A DNA stretch of 6,401 nucleotides from Bacteroidales bacterium. GTDB lineage: Bacteria > Bacteroidota > Bacteroidia > Bacteroidales > PUMT01. This document shows positions 1 through 5,039 of this stretch, piece after piece. Within the stretch, counting starts at the first letter, position 1. Each line of letters starts with the position of its first letter. The position numbers and the translations under genes were made by a program. The notes under the pieces were generated by a model. The model saw nothing but the letters and a program-made list of their open reading frames with translations. It made no database searches and was not told the origin of the DNA. Location of the stretch: the NCBI GenBank assembly GCA_007119075.1, contig SKQJ01000086.1:1-6401 (forward strand). Direction: 5' to 3'.

Positions 1-1388
1 ACCGAAGAAAGCGTTTTTGAATTGATCAGGTCTATCGGGGTAAAGACCTCATTATCCCTGACATTCATTCTTTCCCTGATCGTACGGGCCATCCGTGCAA
101 GTCCCACGCCAAACTGGTTGGCCATCTGCTCTCCTACCGTTCTTACCCGGCGGTTGCTCAGGTGGTCGATATCATCGACGTCGGTTTTGGAGTTGATCAG
201 TTCGATCAGGTACTTGATTATGCTGATAATATCCTGCCTGGTGAGGACCTTTGTATCGATATCGGTATCAAGGCCAAGCTTCTTGTTGATCCTGTAACGG
301 CCCACATCGCCAAGATCATAGCGCTTATCCGAGAAGAAAAGCTTTTCGATTACGTCACGCGCGGTGGTTTCATCGGGTGGTTCGGAATTCCTGAGCTGCC
401 GGTAAATATGGAGAACCGCCTCCTTTTCAGAGTTACAGGGATCTTTCTGTAGCGTATTGTATATAATGGCGAAATCGGCCAGATTCTGATCCTCCTTATG
501 TAACAGGATATTCTGTGTCCCGGAGTCGATTATATCATCAATATGCTCATTTTCAATGACAGTTTCCCTGTCAATTATAACCTCGTTGCGCTCGATTGAA
601 ACCACCTCGCCGGTGTCTTCATCAACAAAATCCTCAATCCAGGTTTTCAGCACCCTTGCAGCGAGCTTGCGGCCAATATGTTTTTTCAGCGCGGTCTTGG
701 AAACTTTCACTTCATCGGCAAGATCAAAAATTTCAAGAATGTCCTTGTCGCCCTCAAACCCGATTGCACGCAAAAGAGTTGTGACAGGCAGCTTCTTTTT
801 CCTGTCAATGTATGCGTACATCACATTGTTGATGTCGGTGGCAAATTCTATCCATGATCCCTTGAAGGGAATGATGCGGGCCGAATAAAGCTTGGTCCCG
901 TTGGCATGGATGCTCTGACCGAAAAATACCCCGGGCGAGCGGTGCAACTGGGATACAATCACCCTCTCGGCCCCATTGATCACGAATGTGCCCCGTTCCG
1001 TCATATACGGCACCGTTCCAAGATACACATCGGAAATTACGGTATCAAAATCCTCGTGCTCGGGATCAGTACAATAGAGCTTGAGTTTTGCCTTTAATGG
1101 TATGCTGTATGACAATCCTCTTTCTATGCATTCTTCGATCGAATACCTTGGCGGATCGATGAAATAATCAATAAACTCAAGGACAAAATTGTTCCTGGTA
1201 TCGCTTATCGGAAAATTCTCATTGAATACCTTGAATAACCCTTCGTTTTTACGGTCTTCCGGTGAAGTCCCCATCTGAAAAAAATCGGAAAAGGACTTAA
1301 GCTGAATTTCCAGGAAATCAGGATATTCAAGCTGTATTTTCGAAGACGAAAAATTAATCCTGCTGTTTCCGTTATTTATTGCGTTCAT
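1..1388 (-). CDS. rpoB: RNA polymerase beta subunit, N-terminal 462 codons (partial)
   Basis: This is the start of the catalytic beta subunit of RNA polymerase. The frame opens at the ATG at 1386-1388 and stays open for 462 codons to the left edge, so the C-terminal part is missing. Visible landmarks: the protrusion/lobe block with GTFVINGAERVIVSQLHRSP (HRSPGVFF at about residues 149-156), ARIIPFKGSWIEF, DRKKKLPVTTLLRA, SEPPDETTARD near 335-345 followed by LFFSDKRYDLGDVGR, and DDIDHLSNRRVRTVGE at 405 onwards. It aligns by eye with E. coli RpoB and even better with remembered Bacteroidota RpoB. The window ends in INSKTLSS, matching E. coli INAKPISA, so the main rifampicin-binding cluster lies just outside. 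No frameshift was found on codon-by-codon reading. It follows rplL after 260 bases; rpoC is expected next. There is no Shine-Dalgarno motif before the ATG. Confidence 0.97.
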   Translation of the reverse strand, partial: MNAINNGNSRINFSSSKIQLEYPDFLEIQLKSFSDFFQMGTSPEDRKNEGLFKVFNENFPISDTRNNFVLEFIDYFIDPPRYSIEECIERGLSYSIPLKAKLKLYCTDPEHEDFDTVISDVYLGTVPYMTERGTFVINGAERVIVSQLHRSPGVFFGQSIHANGTKLYSARIIPFKGSWIEFATDINNVMYAYIDRKKKLPVTTLLRAIGFEGDKDILEIFDLADEVKVSKTALKKHIGRKLAARVLKTWIEDFVDEDTGEVVSIERNEVIIDRETVIENEHIDDIIDSGTQNILLHKEDQNLADFAIIYNTLQKDPCNSEKEAVLHIYRQLRNSEPPDETTARDVIEKLFFSDKRYDLGDVGRYRINKKLGLDTDIDTKVLTRQDIISIIKYLIELINSKTDVDDIDHLSNRRVRTVGEQMANQFGVGLARMARTIRERMNVRDNEVFTPIDLINSKTLSS

Positions 1389-1429
1389 TTATATGGATTA
1401 TAGTTAGCAAACTATTTATAAAGATGTTA

Positions 1430-1476
1430 CCCCTGTTTAAACGGGGCATTCGACGCCCTCCGGTGTTGTAACAGGG
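1430..1476 (-). promoter_or_regulatory. Foldable element in the rpoB leader
   Basis: In transcript sense, CCCUGUU (1476-1470) can pair perfectly with AACAGGG (1437-1431), closing a region that contains an inner GGGC/GCCC hairpin (1458-1455 with 1447-1444). A competing pairing joins CCCC (1446-1443) to GGGG (1433-1430) around the loop GUUUAAACA. The two folds share bases and exclude each other. No U-run follows, so it is not a simple intrinsic terminator. It ends about 40 bases before the rpoB start. In E. coli the rplL-rpoB gap carries an attenuator and an RNase III site; a similar role here is inference from position only. Confidence 0.3.
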
Positions 1477-1586
1477 AAGGCATGGCCAGGAAATAATGGA
1501 ATGGATGGTTTGTAATCGATTTTATACAATCTCTGGTTGATTCAAATTAAATGTTGCATCATAAAAACTAAACAATTATAACAATA

Positions 1587-1619
1587 CAAAGGTTCAGAAC
1601 CTCTTTTGAAGATTCCAAA
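1587..1619 (-). promoter_or_regulatory. Candidate Bacteroidota-type promoter for rpoB
   Basis: Read on the minus strand, TTTG (1619-1616) is followed after 21 bases by AACCTTTG (1594-1587). The known Bacteroidota sigma-ABfr consensus is a TTTG-like -33 box and TAnnTTTG at -7, with about 20 bases between. Here one fixed base of the -7 box differs (A for the first T). Transcription would begin near 1580, giving a leader of about 190 bases before rpoB. The -7 box overlaps a short inverted repeat (AAAGGTT at 1588-1594 with AACCTCT at 1598-1604, one G-U pair), so the bases may serve as a hairpin instead. Confidence 0.25.
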
Positions 1620-1648
1620 CCCTTGATAATAATGTATTTAGTTCAGTA

Positions 1649-2020
1649 CTATTTAAGTTCAACTTCAGCTCCTGCGTCTTCAAGTTGTGCTTTAAGTGAC
1701 TCAGCTTCTTCTTTTGATACACCTTCCTTAAGCGCTTTAGGCGCGCTGTCTACCAATTCCTTGGCCTCTTTCAGGCCCAGCCCGGTCAGTTCTTTGACCA
1801 GTTTGACAATCTGCAATTTGGCACCTCCGGGTGCGGTAAGGATTACGTCAAACTGGGTTTGCTCAGCGGGAGCTGCTTCTTCAGCAGCAGGCCCCGCAAC
1901 GGCCACTGCAGCTGCAGCAGGCTCGATGCCATACTCATCCTTCAATATCTGAGCAAGCTCATTTACTTCTTTTACAGTTAAATTGACCAATTGTTCTGCA
2001 AACGATTTTAAATCTGCCAT
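1649..2020 (-). CDS. rplL: 50S ribosomal protein L7/L12
   Basis: This 123-residue acidic protein forms the mobile ribosomal stalk that recruits and activates translational GTPases such as EF-Tu and EF-G. The N-terminal dimerisation helices (residues 1-33, ADLKSFAEQLVNLTVKEVNE) bind the L10 C-terminal helix. An Ala/Glu/Pro-rich flexible hinge covers about residues 34-54. The C-terminal globular domain (from about 56) contains the family hallmark FDVILTAPGGAKLQIVKLVK and the GLGLKEAKELVDSAPKALKEG factor-binding helices. Length is normal (E. coli 120). It starts 98 bases after rplJ and ends with TAA. The bases just before the ATG are almost pure A/T with no Shine-Dalgarno motif. L12 is needed in several copies per L10, so extra translation or a processed transcript would be expected, but nothing in the sequence proves it. 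Confidence 0.98.
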   Translation of the reverse strand: MADLKSFAEQLVNLTVKEVNELAQILKDEYGIEPAAAAVAVAGPAAEEAAPAEQTQFDVILTAPGGAKLQIVKLVKELTGLGLKEAKELVDSAPKALKEGVSKEEAESLKAQLEDAGAEVELK

Positions 2021-2084
2021 TTTTAATAAAATTTAATTTTAAGTTGTTCTTATTCTTTTTCTTATTTATCCGTGCTTCTCCTGT

Positions 2085-2094
2085 CCGGGCCCGG
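2085..2094. repeat. GC-only palindrome in the rplJ-rplL spacer
   Basis: CCGGGCCCGG is a perfect 10-base palindrome inside a short G+C-rich, purine-biased stretch (about 2075-2118, minus strand sense) directly after the rplJ stop codon. The remaining spacer down to the rplL start is almost all A/T. As RNA it would need a few central bases as loop, leaving a very short stem, and no U-run follows at once. It could be a weak processing or pausing hairpin; no function is demonstrated. Confidence 0.3.
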
Positions 2095-2118
2095 CCTTCG
2101 CCTGCCCGTCCCCTTCAG

Positions 2119-2640
2119 TTACCCTTCTTTTTCAGATAATGTCTTGACAATTCCCGCCAGTTTCCCGCCGGCCGACTGCAGGCCGGAAATAACGTTCATG
2201 GCCGGCGATTGCAACATCAGTACGATGTCGCCGATCAGTTCTTCACGCGACTTGAGCTTAGAGAGGATTTCTACCTGGTCATCTCCAAAATAAAAGGATT
2301 CTTCCACATAAGCTGCTTTAAGCACAGGCCTGTCATGTTTCCTGCGGAATTCCTTTATCAGTTTGGCGGGAATATTTGCATTTTCTGAAAACATAACCGA
2401 AGTTGAATTTTTCAGAAGATCATACAGTTCTTCAAAATTTTTCTCTGATTGTTCGAAGGCCTTCCTGAGAAGGGTGTTCTTAACAACGACAAGGTTAATG
2501 CTTTTATCGAAGCACATCCTTCTCAGGGAACTGGTTTCATCAGCATCCAGATCAGATATGTCAGTAAGATAAAAGTGACCATATCTGTTAAGCTTTTCAG
2601 TAAGCTCCCCGATAATCACGTTCTTGTCTTCTCGTTTCAT
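2119..2640 (-). CDS. rplJ: 50S ribosomal protein L10
   Basis: L10 anchors the L7/L12 dimers at the base of the ribosomal stalk on 23S rRNA next to L11. The 173-residue protein is close to the usual family length. The N-terminal rRNA-binding domain shows the family pattern: MKREDKNVIIGELTEKL, then YLTDISDLDADETSSLRRMC and the conserved INLVVVKNTLLRKAFE. The last 40 or so residues (SREELIGDIVLMLQSP...SAGGKLAGIVKTLSEKE) form the helix that binds L12. The start is the ATG at 2638-2640, giving the standard N-terminus. It lies between rplA (230 bases upstream) and rplL (98 bases downstream). In many bacteria the L10-L12 complex binds its own leader RNA and represses translation; the long, foldable leader here fits that idea but does not prove it. 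Confidence 0.97.
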   Translation of the reverse strand: MKREDKNVIIGELTEKLNRYGHFYLTDISDLDADETSSLRRMCFDKSINLVVVKNTLLRKAFEQSEKNFEELYDLLKNSTSVMFSENANIPAKLIKEFRRKHDRPVLKAAYVEESFYFGDDQVEILSKLKSREELIGDIVLMLQSPAMNVISGLQSAGGKLAGIVKTLSEKEG

Positions 2641-2678
2641 CAGTAAATATTTATTTTAACTAGTTGGCCTGATGGATC

Positions 2679-2732
2679 TTACCATGACAATATTTTCCTT
2701 GTATTTTTTGAGGATATTGAAAATATCATCAT
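2679..2732 (-). CDS. Possible 17-residue leader ORF before rplJ
   Basis: An ATG at 2730-2732 (with a second ATG as codon 2) opens a frame for MMIFSISSKNTRKILSW ending in TAA at 2679-2681, 38 bases before rplJ. It coincides almost exactly with the long hairpin at 2682-2734: the start codon is in one arm and the stop directly follows the other. There is no Shine-Dalgarno motif, no run of one amino acid typical of attenuation peptides, and no family I recognise. A frame this short arises easily by chance. It is recorded because of its exact match to the hairpin. Confidence 0.12.
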   Translation of the reverse strand: MMIFSISSKNTRKILSW

Positions 2733-2734
2733 GG
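2682..2734 (-). promoter_or_regulatory. Long hairpin in the rplJ leader
   Basis: In transcript sense CCATGATGATATTTTC (2734-2719) pairs with GAAAATATTGTCATGG (2697-2682) over all 16 positions, two of them G-U pairs, around a 21-base loop (2718-2698). No U-run follows, so it is not an intrinsic terminator; the rplJ start lies 41 bases beyond. A smaller alternative hairpin (GATAT/ATATC) uses the 5' arm. Position suggests control of rplJ-rplL expression by translation, processing or mRNA stability, but which one cannot be read from the sequence. Confidence 0.5.
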
Positions 2735-2753
2735 ACGATTCATGAGTGTTTAT

Positions 2754-2782
2754 TACAGTTATCAATCTAATTCTACAGTTAT
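2754..2782. repeat. Tandem 9-base direct repeat in the rplJ leader
   Basis: TACAGTTAT occurs at 2754-2762 and again at 2774-2782, a 20-base spacing (about two helical turns). The second copy ends where the GC-rich inverted repeat begins. This may be a binding site read from one face of the DNA, a repeated RNA motif or chance in an A/T-rich spacer. Confidence 0.35.
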
Positions 2783-2830
2783 TGCCGGGCCGGTGTGAAA
2801 CGGTTCTTATTTATGGTTTTGGCCGGGCAA
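2782..2830 (-). promoter_or_regulatory. GC-rich stem-loop in the rplJ leader, possible L10 leader
   Basis: TTGCCGGGCC (2782-2791) and GGCCGGGCAA (2821-2830) form a 10-base inverted repeat with a single central mismatch and a 29-base, mostly A/T loop. It sits between rplA and rplJ, where the autoregulatory L10 leader RNA is found in Firmicutes and gammaproteobacteria. I cannot confirm the conserved kink-turn of that leader family by eye, so identity is only suggested. Confidence 0.4.
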
Positions 2831-2850
2831 TCCGGGCGCGACTCCCTTTT

Positions 2851-2862
2851 GCGGCAAGCCGC
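2851..2862. repeat. Short perfect inverted repeat after rplA
   Basis: GCGGC and GCCGC (2851-2855 and 2858-2862) form a perfect inverted repeat with a 2-base centre, folding in the transcript as a 4-bp stem closed by a stable CUUG tetraloop. It lies 8 bases after the rplA stop codon and is followed by AAAAGGG, not U residues, so it would not act as an intrinsic terminator on this strand. It may protect the upstream 3' end or be part of the rplJ leader fold. Confidence 0.35.
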
Positions 2863-2870
2863 CACCGATC

Positions 2871-3563
2871 CTAGTCGGTCGCTTTGGGATCAATTTTGAC
2901 TCCAGGGCTCATTGTGCTGGAAAGGTAAATACTCTTGATATAAGTACCCTTTGCAGCAGCAGGCTTCAGCTTTACGATGGTCTGGATAAATTCACCGGCA
3001 TTTTCAACAAGCTTGGGCGTATCAAAAGAAACCTTGCCTATAGAGGTATGCACTATTCCAAATTTATCAACCTTAAAATCGATCTTCCCGGCTTTAACCT
3101 CCTTTACAGCCTTGCCAACATCCATCGTAACGGTACCGCTTTTGGGATTCGGCATCAGGCCGCGGGGACCAAGAATCCTTCCGAGCTGGCCAACCTTGGC
3201 CATTACAGACGGCATGGTTATGATAACATCCACATCGGTCCATCCGCCCTTGATCTTTTCAACGTAATCGTCAAGACCAACATAATCGGCGCCTGCTTCC
3301 TTTGCTTCATCTTCCTTGTCAGGCGTACACAGAACCAGTACCCTGATCTGCTTTCCGGTTCCATGGGGCAGGGTTACGACTCCCCTTACCATCTGGTTGG
3401 CCTTGCGCGGGTCTACTCCGAGCCGTATGTCAATATCGACCGATGCGTCAAATCCGGTGCTGGTAATTTCCTTAACCAGATCTGCTGCCTCGCTCAACCT
3501 GTACAGTCGGCCGGCCTCCACCTTTTCCAGGGCTGCCTTTCTCTTTTTTGTCAGTTTAGTCAT
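2871..3563 (-). CDS. rplA: 50S ribosomal protein L1
   Basis: L1 forms the mobile L1 stalk of the large subunit at the E site and helps release deacylated tRNA. The 230-residue length is typical. Family landmarks: the N-terminal MTKLTKKRKAALEKVE, then DASVDIDIRLGVDPRKANQM and VRGVVTLPHGTGKQIRVLV, a central domain with AGADYVGLDDYVEKIKGGW, and the L1 signature ILGPRGLMPNPKSGTVT around residues 130-146. The end is close to the usual TMSPGVKIDP. It starts 29 bases after rplK and ends with TAG. In E. coli L1 represses the rplK-rplA mRNA by binding near the rplK start; the inverted repeat before rplK at 4063-4094 is the natural place to look for the equivalent. No Shine-Dalgarno motif precedes its ATG. 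Confidence 0.98.
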   Translation of the reverse strand: MTKLTKKRKAALEKVEAGRLYRLSEAADLVKEITSTGFDASVDIDIRLGVDPRKANQMVRGVVTLPHGTGKQIRVLVLCTPDKEDEAKEAGADYVGLDDYVEKIKGGWTDVDVIITMPSVMAKVGQLGRILGPRGLMPNPKSGTVTMDVGKAVKEVKAGKIDFKVDKFGIVHTSIGKVSFDTPKLVENAGEFIQTIVKLKPAAAKGTYIKSIYLSSTMSPGVKIDPKATD

Positions 3564-3570
3564 TATCTAT

Positions 3571-3595
3571 TCAATGATTTATCAATGATTAATCA
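3571..3595. repeat. Direct repeat and palindrome between rplK and rplA
   Basis: TCAATGATT occurs at 3571-3579 and 3582-3590 (11-base period), running into the palindrome TGATTAATCA (3586-3595), which contains the rplK stop codon. It fills the 29-base gap before the rplA start. The content is A/T-rich and may be chance, but it could affect initiation at rplA. Confidence 0.25.
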
Positions 3596-4036
3596 ATTAG
3601 CAAAAGGCGGGCTTCCCTTAACAGTGATCCCCATGCTTCTTGCGGTGCCCGCAACCATCTTCATAGCCGACTCAACCGTGAAGGCATTAAGGTCGGGCAT
3701 TTTGTCCTCTGCTATTTTCCTCACCTGTTCCCAGGTCACGGCGGCTACCTTCATGCTGTTTGGCTCGGCAGAGCCTTTCTGCAATTTGGTCGACTCCATT
3801 AACTGCACTGCAACCGGAGGTGTTTTAACGACAAAATCAAACGATTTGTCAGAATAAACCGTAATAATAACGGGCAACAATTTTCCGGCGCTTCCCTGGG
3901 TCCTGGCGTTGAATTGCTTGCAAAACTCCATAATGTTAACGCCTTTGGCACCCAGAGCGGGTCCCACCGGCGGAGAAGGATTTGCAGCACTGCCTTTGAT
4001 TTGCAACTTGATTAATCCAGCAACTTCTTTTGCCAT
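3593..4036 (-). CDS. rplK: 50S ribosomal protein L11
   Basis: L11 binds the GTPase-associated region of 23S rRNA at the stalk base; in other bacteria it is required for RelA-type stringent responses and forms part of the thiostrepton site. The 147-residue protein is slightly longer than E. coli L11 (142). The N-terminal domain has NPSPPVGPALGAKGVNIMEF (residues 19-38), including the proline-rich loop near P22-P23. The C-terminal rRNA-binding domain carries the signature GTARSMGITVKG near the end. The start at 4034-4036 gives the normal MAKEVAGLIKLQ N-terminus. It follows nusG after 108 bases and precedes rplA by 29. It lacks a Shine-Dalgarno motif. The residues A30-K31 after GPALG differ from the QH common in proteobacteria; I remember the AK form from Bacteroidota, so this is probably lineage variation. 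Confidence 0.98.
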   Translation of the reverse strand: MAKEVAGLIKLQIKGSAANPSPPVGPALGAKGVNIMEFCKQFNARTQGSAGKLLPVIITVYSDKSFDFVVKTPPVAVQLMESTKLQKGSAEPNSMKVAAVTWEQVRKIAEDKMPDLNAFTVESAMKMVAGTARSMGITVKGSPPFAN

Positions 4037-4062
4037 AATTCTACTTTGTTTGCTTTTAATTT

Positions 4063-4094
4063 ACAGTTAAAATTTGGAAGCGATGTTTAACTGT
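4063..4094 (-). promoter_or_regulatory. Inverted repeat in the rplK leader
   Basis: ACAGTTAAA (4063-4071) and TTTAACTGT (4086-4094) are a perfect 9-base inverted repeat with a 14-base loop, ending 26 bases before the rplK start. It is A/T-rich and has no U-run after it, so it is not a terminator. The position matches the L1-responsive translational operator before rplK in E. coli; whether it resembles the L1 site on 23S rRNA I could not establish. Confidence 0.4.
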
Positions 4095-4144
4095 GATCTA
4101 TTTGAAAGGATGCGTAACAGTCTTTTTAAATCTGCATTAAGCAG

Positions 4145-4690
4145 CTATTCTTTTTCTACCTGCATGAAACTCAGCTCAAGCGGCGTCTTGCGCCCGAATA
4201 TCTTAACCATTACCTTAAGCTTTTTCTTTTCTTCGTTGACTTCCTCAATAATGCCTGAAAAACTGTTAAACGGGCCGTCAACAACCTTTACCGTCTCGCC
4301 GACAAAGAAAGGAACATTGATCTCCTCCTCACTTGCTGCAAGTTCATCAACTTTTCCAAGTATGCGGTTGACTTCTGTCTGACGAAGAGGCACGGGTTCA
4401 TCGCCTTTGCTGCCGAGAAAGCCAATAACATTGGGAATATTTTGCAGGATATGAGGTATTTCCCCTGCCAGAACCGCTTCAATAAGAACATAGCCGGGGA
4501 AAAAATTCCGCTCCTTGCTGATTTTTTTCCCGCTCCTTATTTTATAGACCTTCTCGGTGGGGATGAGTACCTGTGAGATATGATCCTGCAGGTTCAGCCG
4601 GTTTATCTCACTTTCAATATACTCTTTGACCTTTTTCTCTTTTCCCCCGATAGCCCTGAGCACGTACCACTTTTTTATGTTCTCAGTCAT
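4145..4690 (-). CDS. nusG: Transcription termination/antitermination factor NusG
   Basis: NusG binds the RNA polymerase clamp, lowers pausing and couples transcription with translation or Rho. The 181-residue length matches the family. The NGN domain starts at KKWYVLRAIGGKEKKVKEYI (residues 6-25) and includes the hallmark FFPGYVLIEA (63-72) and NVIGFLGSKGDEPVPL. The KOW domain begins near 131 with GETVKVVDGPFNSFSGIIEE and ends in VKIFGRKTPLELSFMQVEKE. The start is the ATG at 4688-4690; a later start would remove the NGN strand. It follows secE by only 12 bases, so the two are surely co-transcribed, as in most bacteria. It ends with TAG. Confidence 0.97.
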   Translation of the reverse strand: MTENIKKWYVLRAIGGKEKKVKEYIESEINRLNLQDHISQVLIPTEKVYKIRSGKKISKERNFFPGYVLIEAVLAGEIPHILQNIPNVIGFLGSKGDEPVPLRQTEVNRILGKVDELAASEEEINVPFFVGETVKVVDGPFNSFSGIIEEVNEEKKKLKVMVKIFGRKTPLELSFMQVEKE

Positions 4691-4702
4691 TACAGTTCCG
4701 CG

Positions 4703-4894
4703 TTAATATAGTATGCTGTAGATAGTCTCCATCAGGTTTTCAAAAACCGAATCCATACCGAAAATTATCATTGCTATGATAAAGGATGCGATCATTACCA
4801 CTACAGCTGAATTCTGAAGCTCGGCAGTGGTAGGCCATGACACCTTATGAATAAGTTCGTTGTAAGCTTCCTGGAAATATGTTTTAATTCTCAT
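4703..4894 (-). CDS. secE: Preprotein translocase subunit SecE
   Basis: SecE is the small essential clamp of the SecYEG channel in the cytoplasmic membrane. The protein has 63 residues, the short single-span form found in most bacteria rather than the three-span E. coli form. An amphipathic N-terminal helix carries the conserved ELIHKVSWPTTAEL (residues 13-26, with the invariant WP at 20-21), followed by one transmembrane segment of about residues 30-46 (AVVVMIASFIIAMIIFG). The start ATG lies only 14 bases after the 3' end of tRNA-Trp, so removing the tRNA from the primary transcript leaves an mRNA with a very short or processed leader. nusG follows after 12 bases. No Shine-Dalgarno motif is present at a usable distance. 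Confidence 0.96.
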   Translation of the reverse strand: MRIKTYFQEAYNELIHKVSWPTTAELQNSAVVVMIASFIIAMIIFGMDSVFENLMETIYSILY

Positions 4895-4908
4895 GCCTTA
4901 ATATTTTG

Positions 4909-4981
4909 CACGGGTGGAGAGACTCGAACTCCCAGCCAACGGTTTTGGAGACCGCTACTCTACCAATTGAGCTACACCCGT
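4909..4981 (-). tRNA. tRNA-Trp (anticodon CCA)
   Basis: A complete 73-base cloverleaf: acceptor arms ACGGGTG and CACCCGT pair fully, discriminator G, D arm GCTC/GAGT with AATTGGTA in the loop, anticodon stem GCGGT/ACCGT with loop CTCCAAA (anticodon CCA), and T arm GGGAG/CTCTC with loop TTCGAGT. The D-arm and T-arm each contain G-U pairs. The 3' CCA is not encoded (the next bases are CAA) and must be added by nucleotidyltransferase. It lies between tuf and secE, a known arrangement, and would be cut out of the shared transcript. Confidence 0.97.
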
Positions 4982-4990
4982 GTCTGTATT

Positions 4991-5030
4991 AAAACAGGAG
5001 GGCAGCCTGAATATTGCCGTCACCTGCTTT
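4991..5030 (-). terminator. Terminator-like or processing hairpin between tuf and tRNA-Trp
   Basis: In transcript sense AAAGCAGG (5030-5023) pairs with CCUGUUUU (4998-4991, one G-U pair). Inside, after a 4x2 internal loop, GGCA (5018-5015) pairs with UGCC (5004-5001) around a 10-base loop. The stem ends in UUUU, ten bases before the tRNA. It resembles an imperfect, leaky terminator that would lower expression of the genes after tuf, or an RNase site that releases tuf mRNA from the tRNA precursor. The internal loop makes full termination unlikely, and the genes downstream have no other obvious promoter nearby. Confidence 0.4.
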
Positions 5031-5039
5031 TTTCGTTGA

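Noticed and set aside
22..888. Several plus-strand open frames at the left end
   Set aside because: All lie opposite the uninterrupted RpoB reading frame, which I read codon by codon without a stop.
1588..1604. Inverted repeat AAAGGTT/AACCTCT as a terminator after rplL
   Set aside because: The stem is short, A/U-rich with a 3-base loop and is not followed by a real U-run on the minus strand.
3048..3857. Long plus-strand open frame opposite rplA and rplK
   Set aside because: It lies antisense across two certain ribosomal protein genes, crosses their gap and has no recognisable domain; it is a shadow frame.
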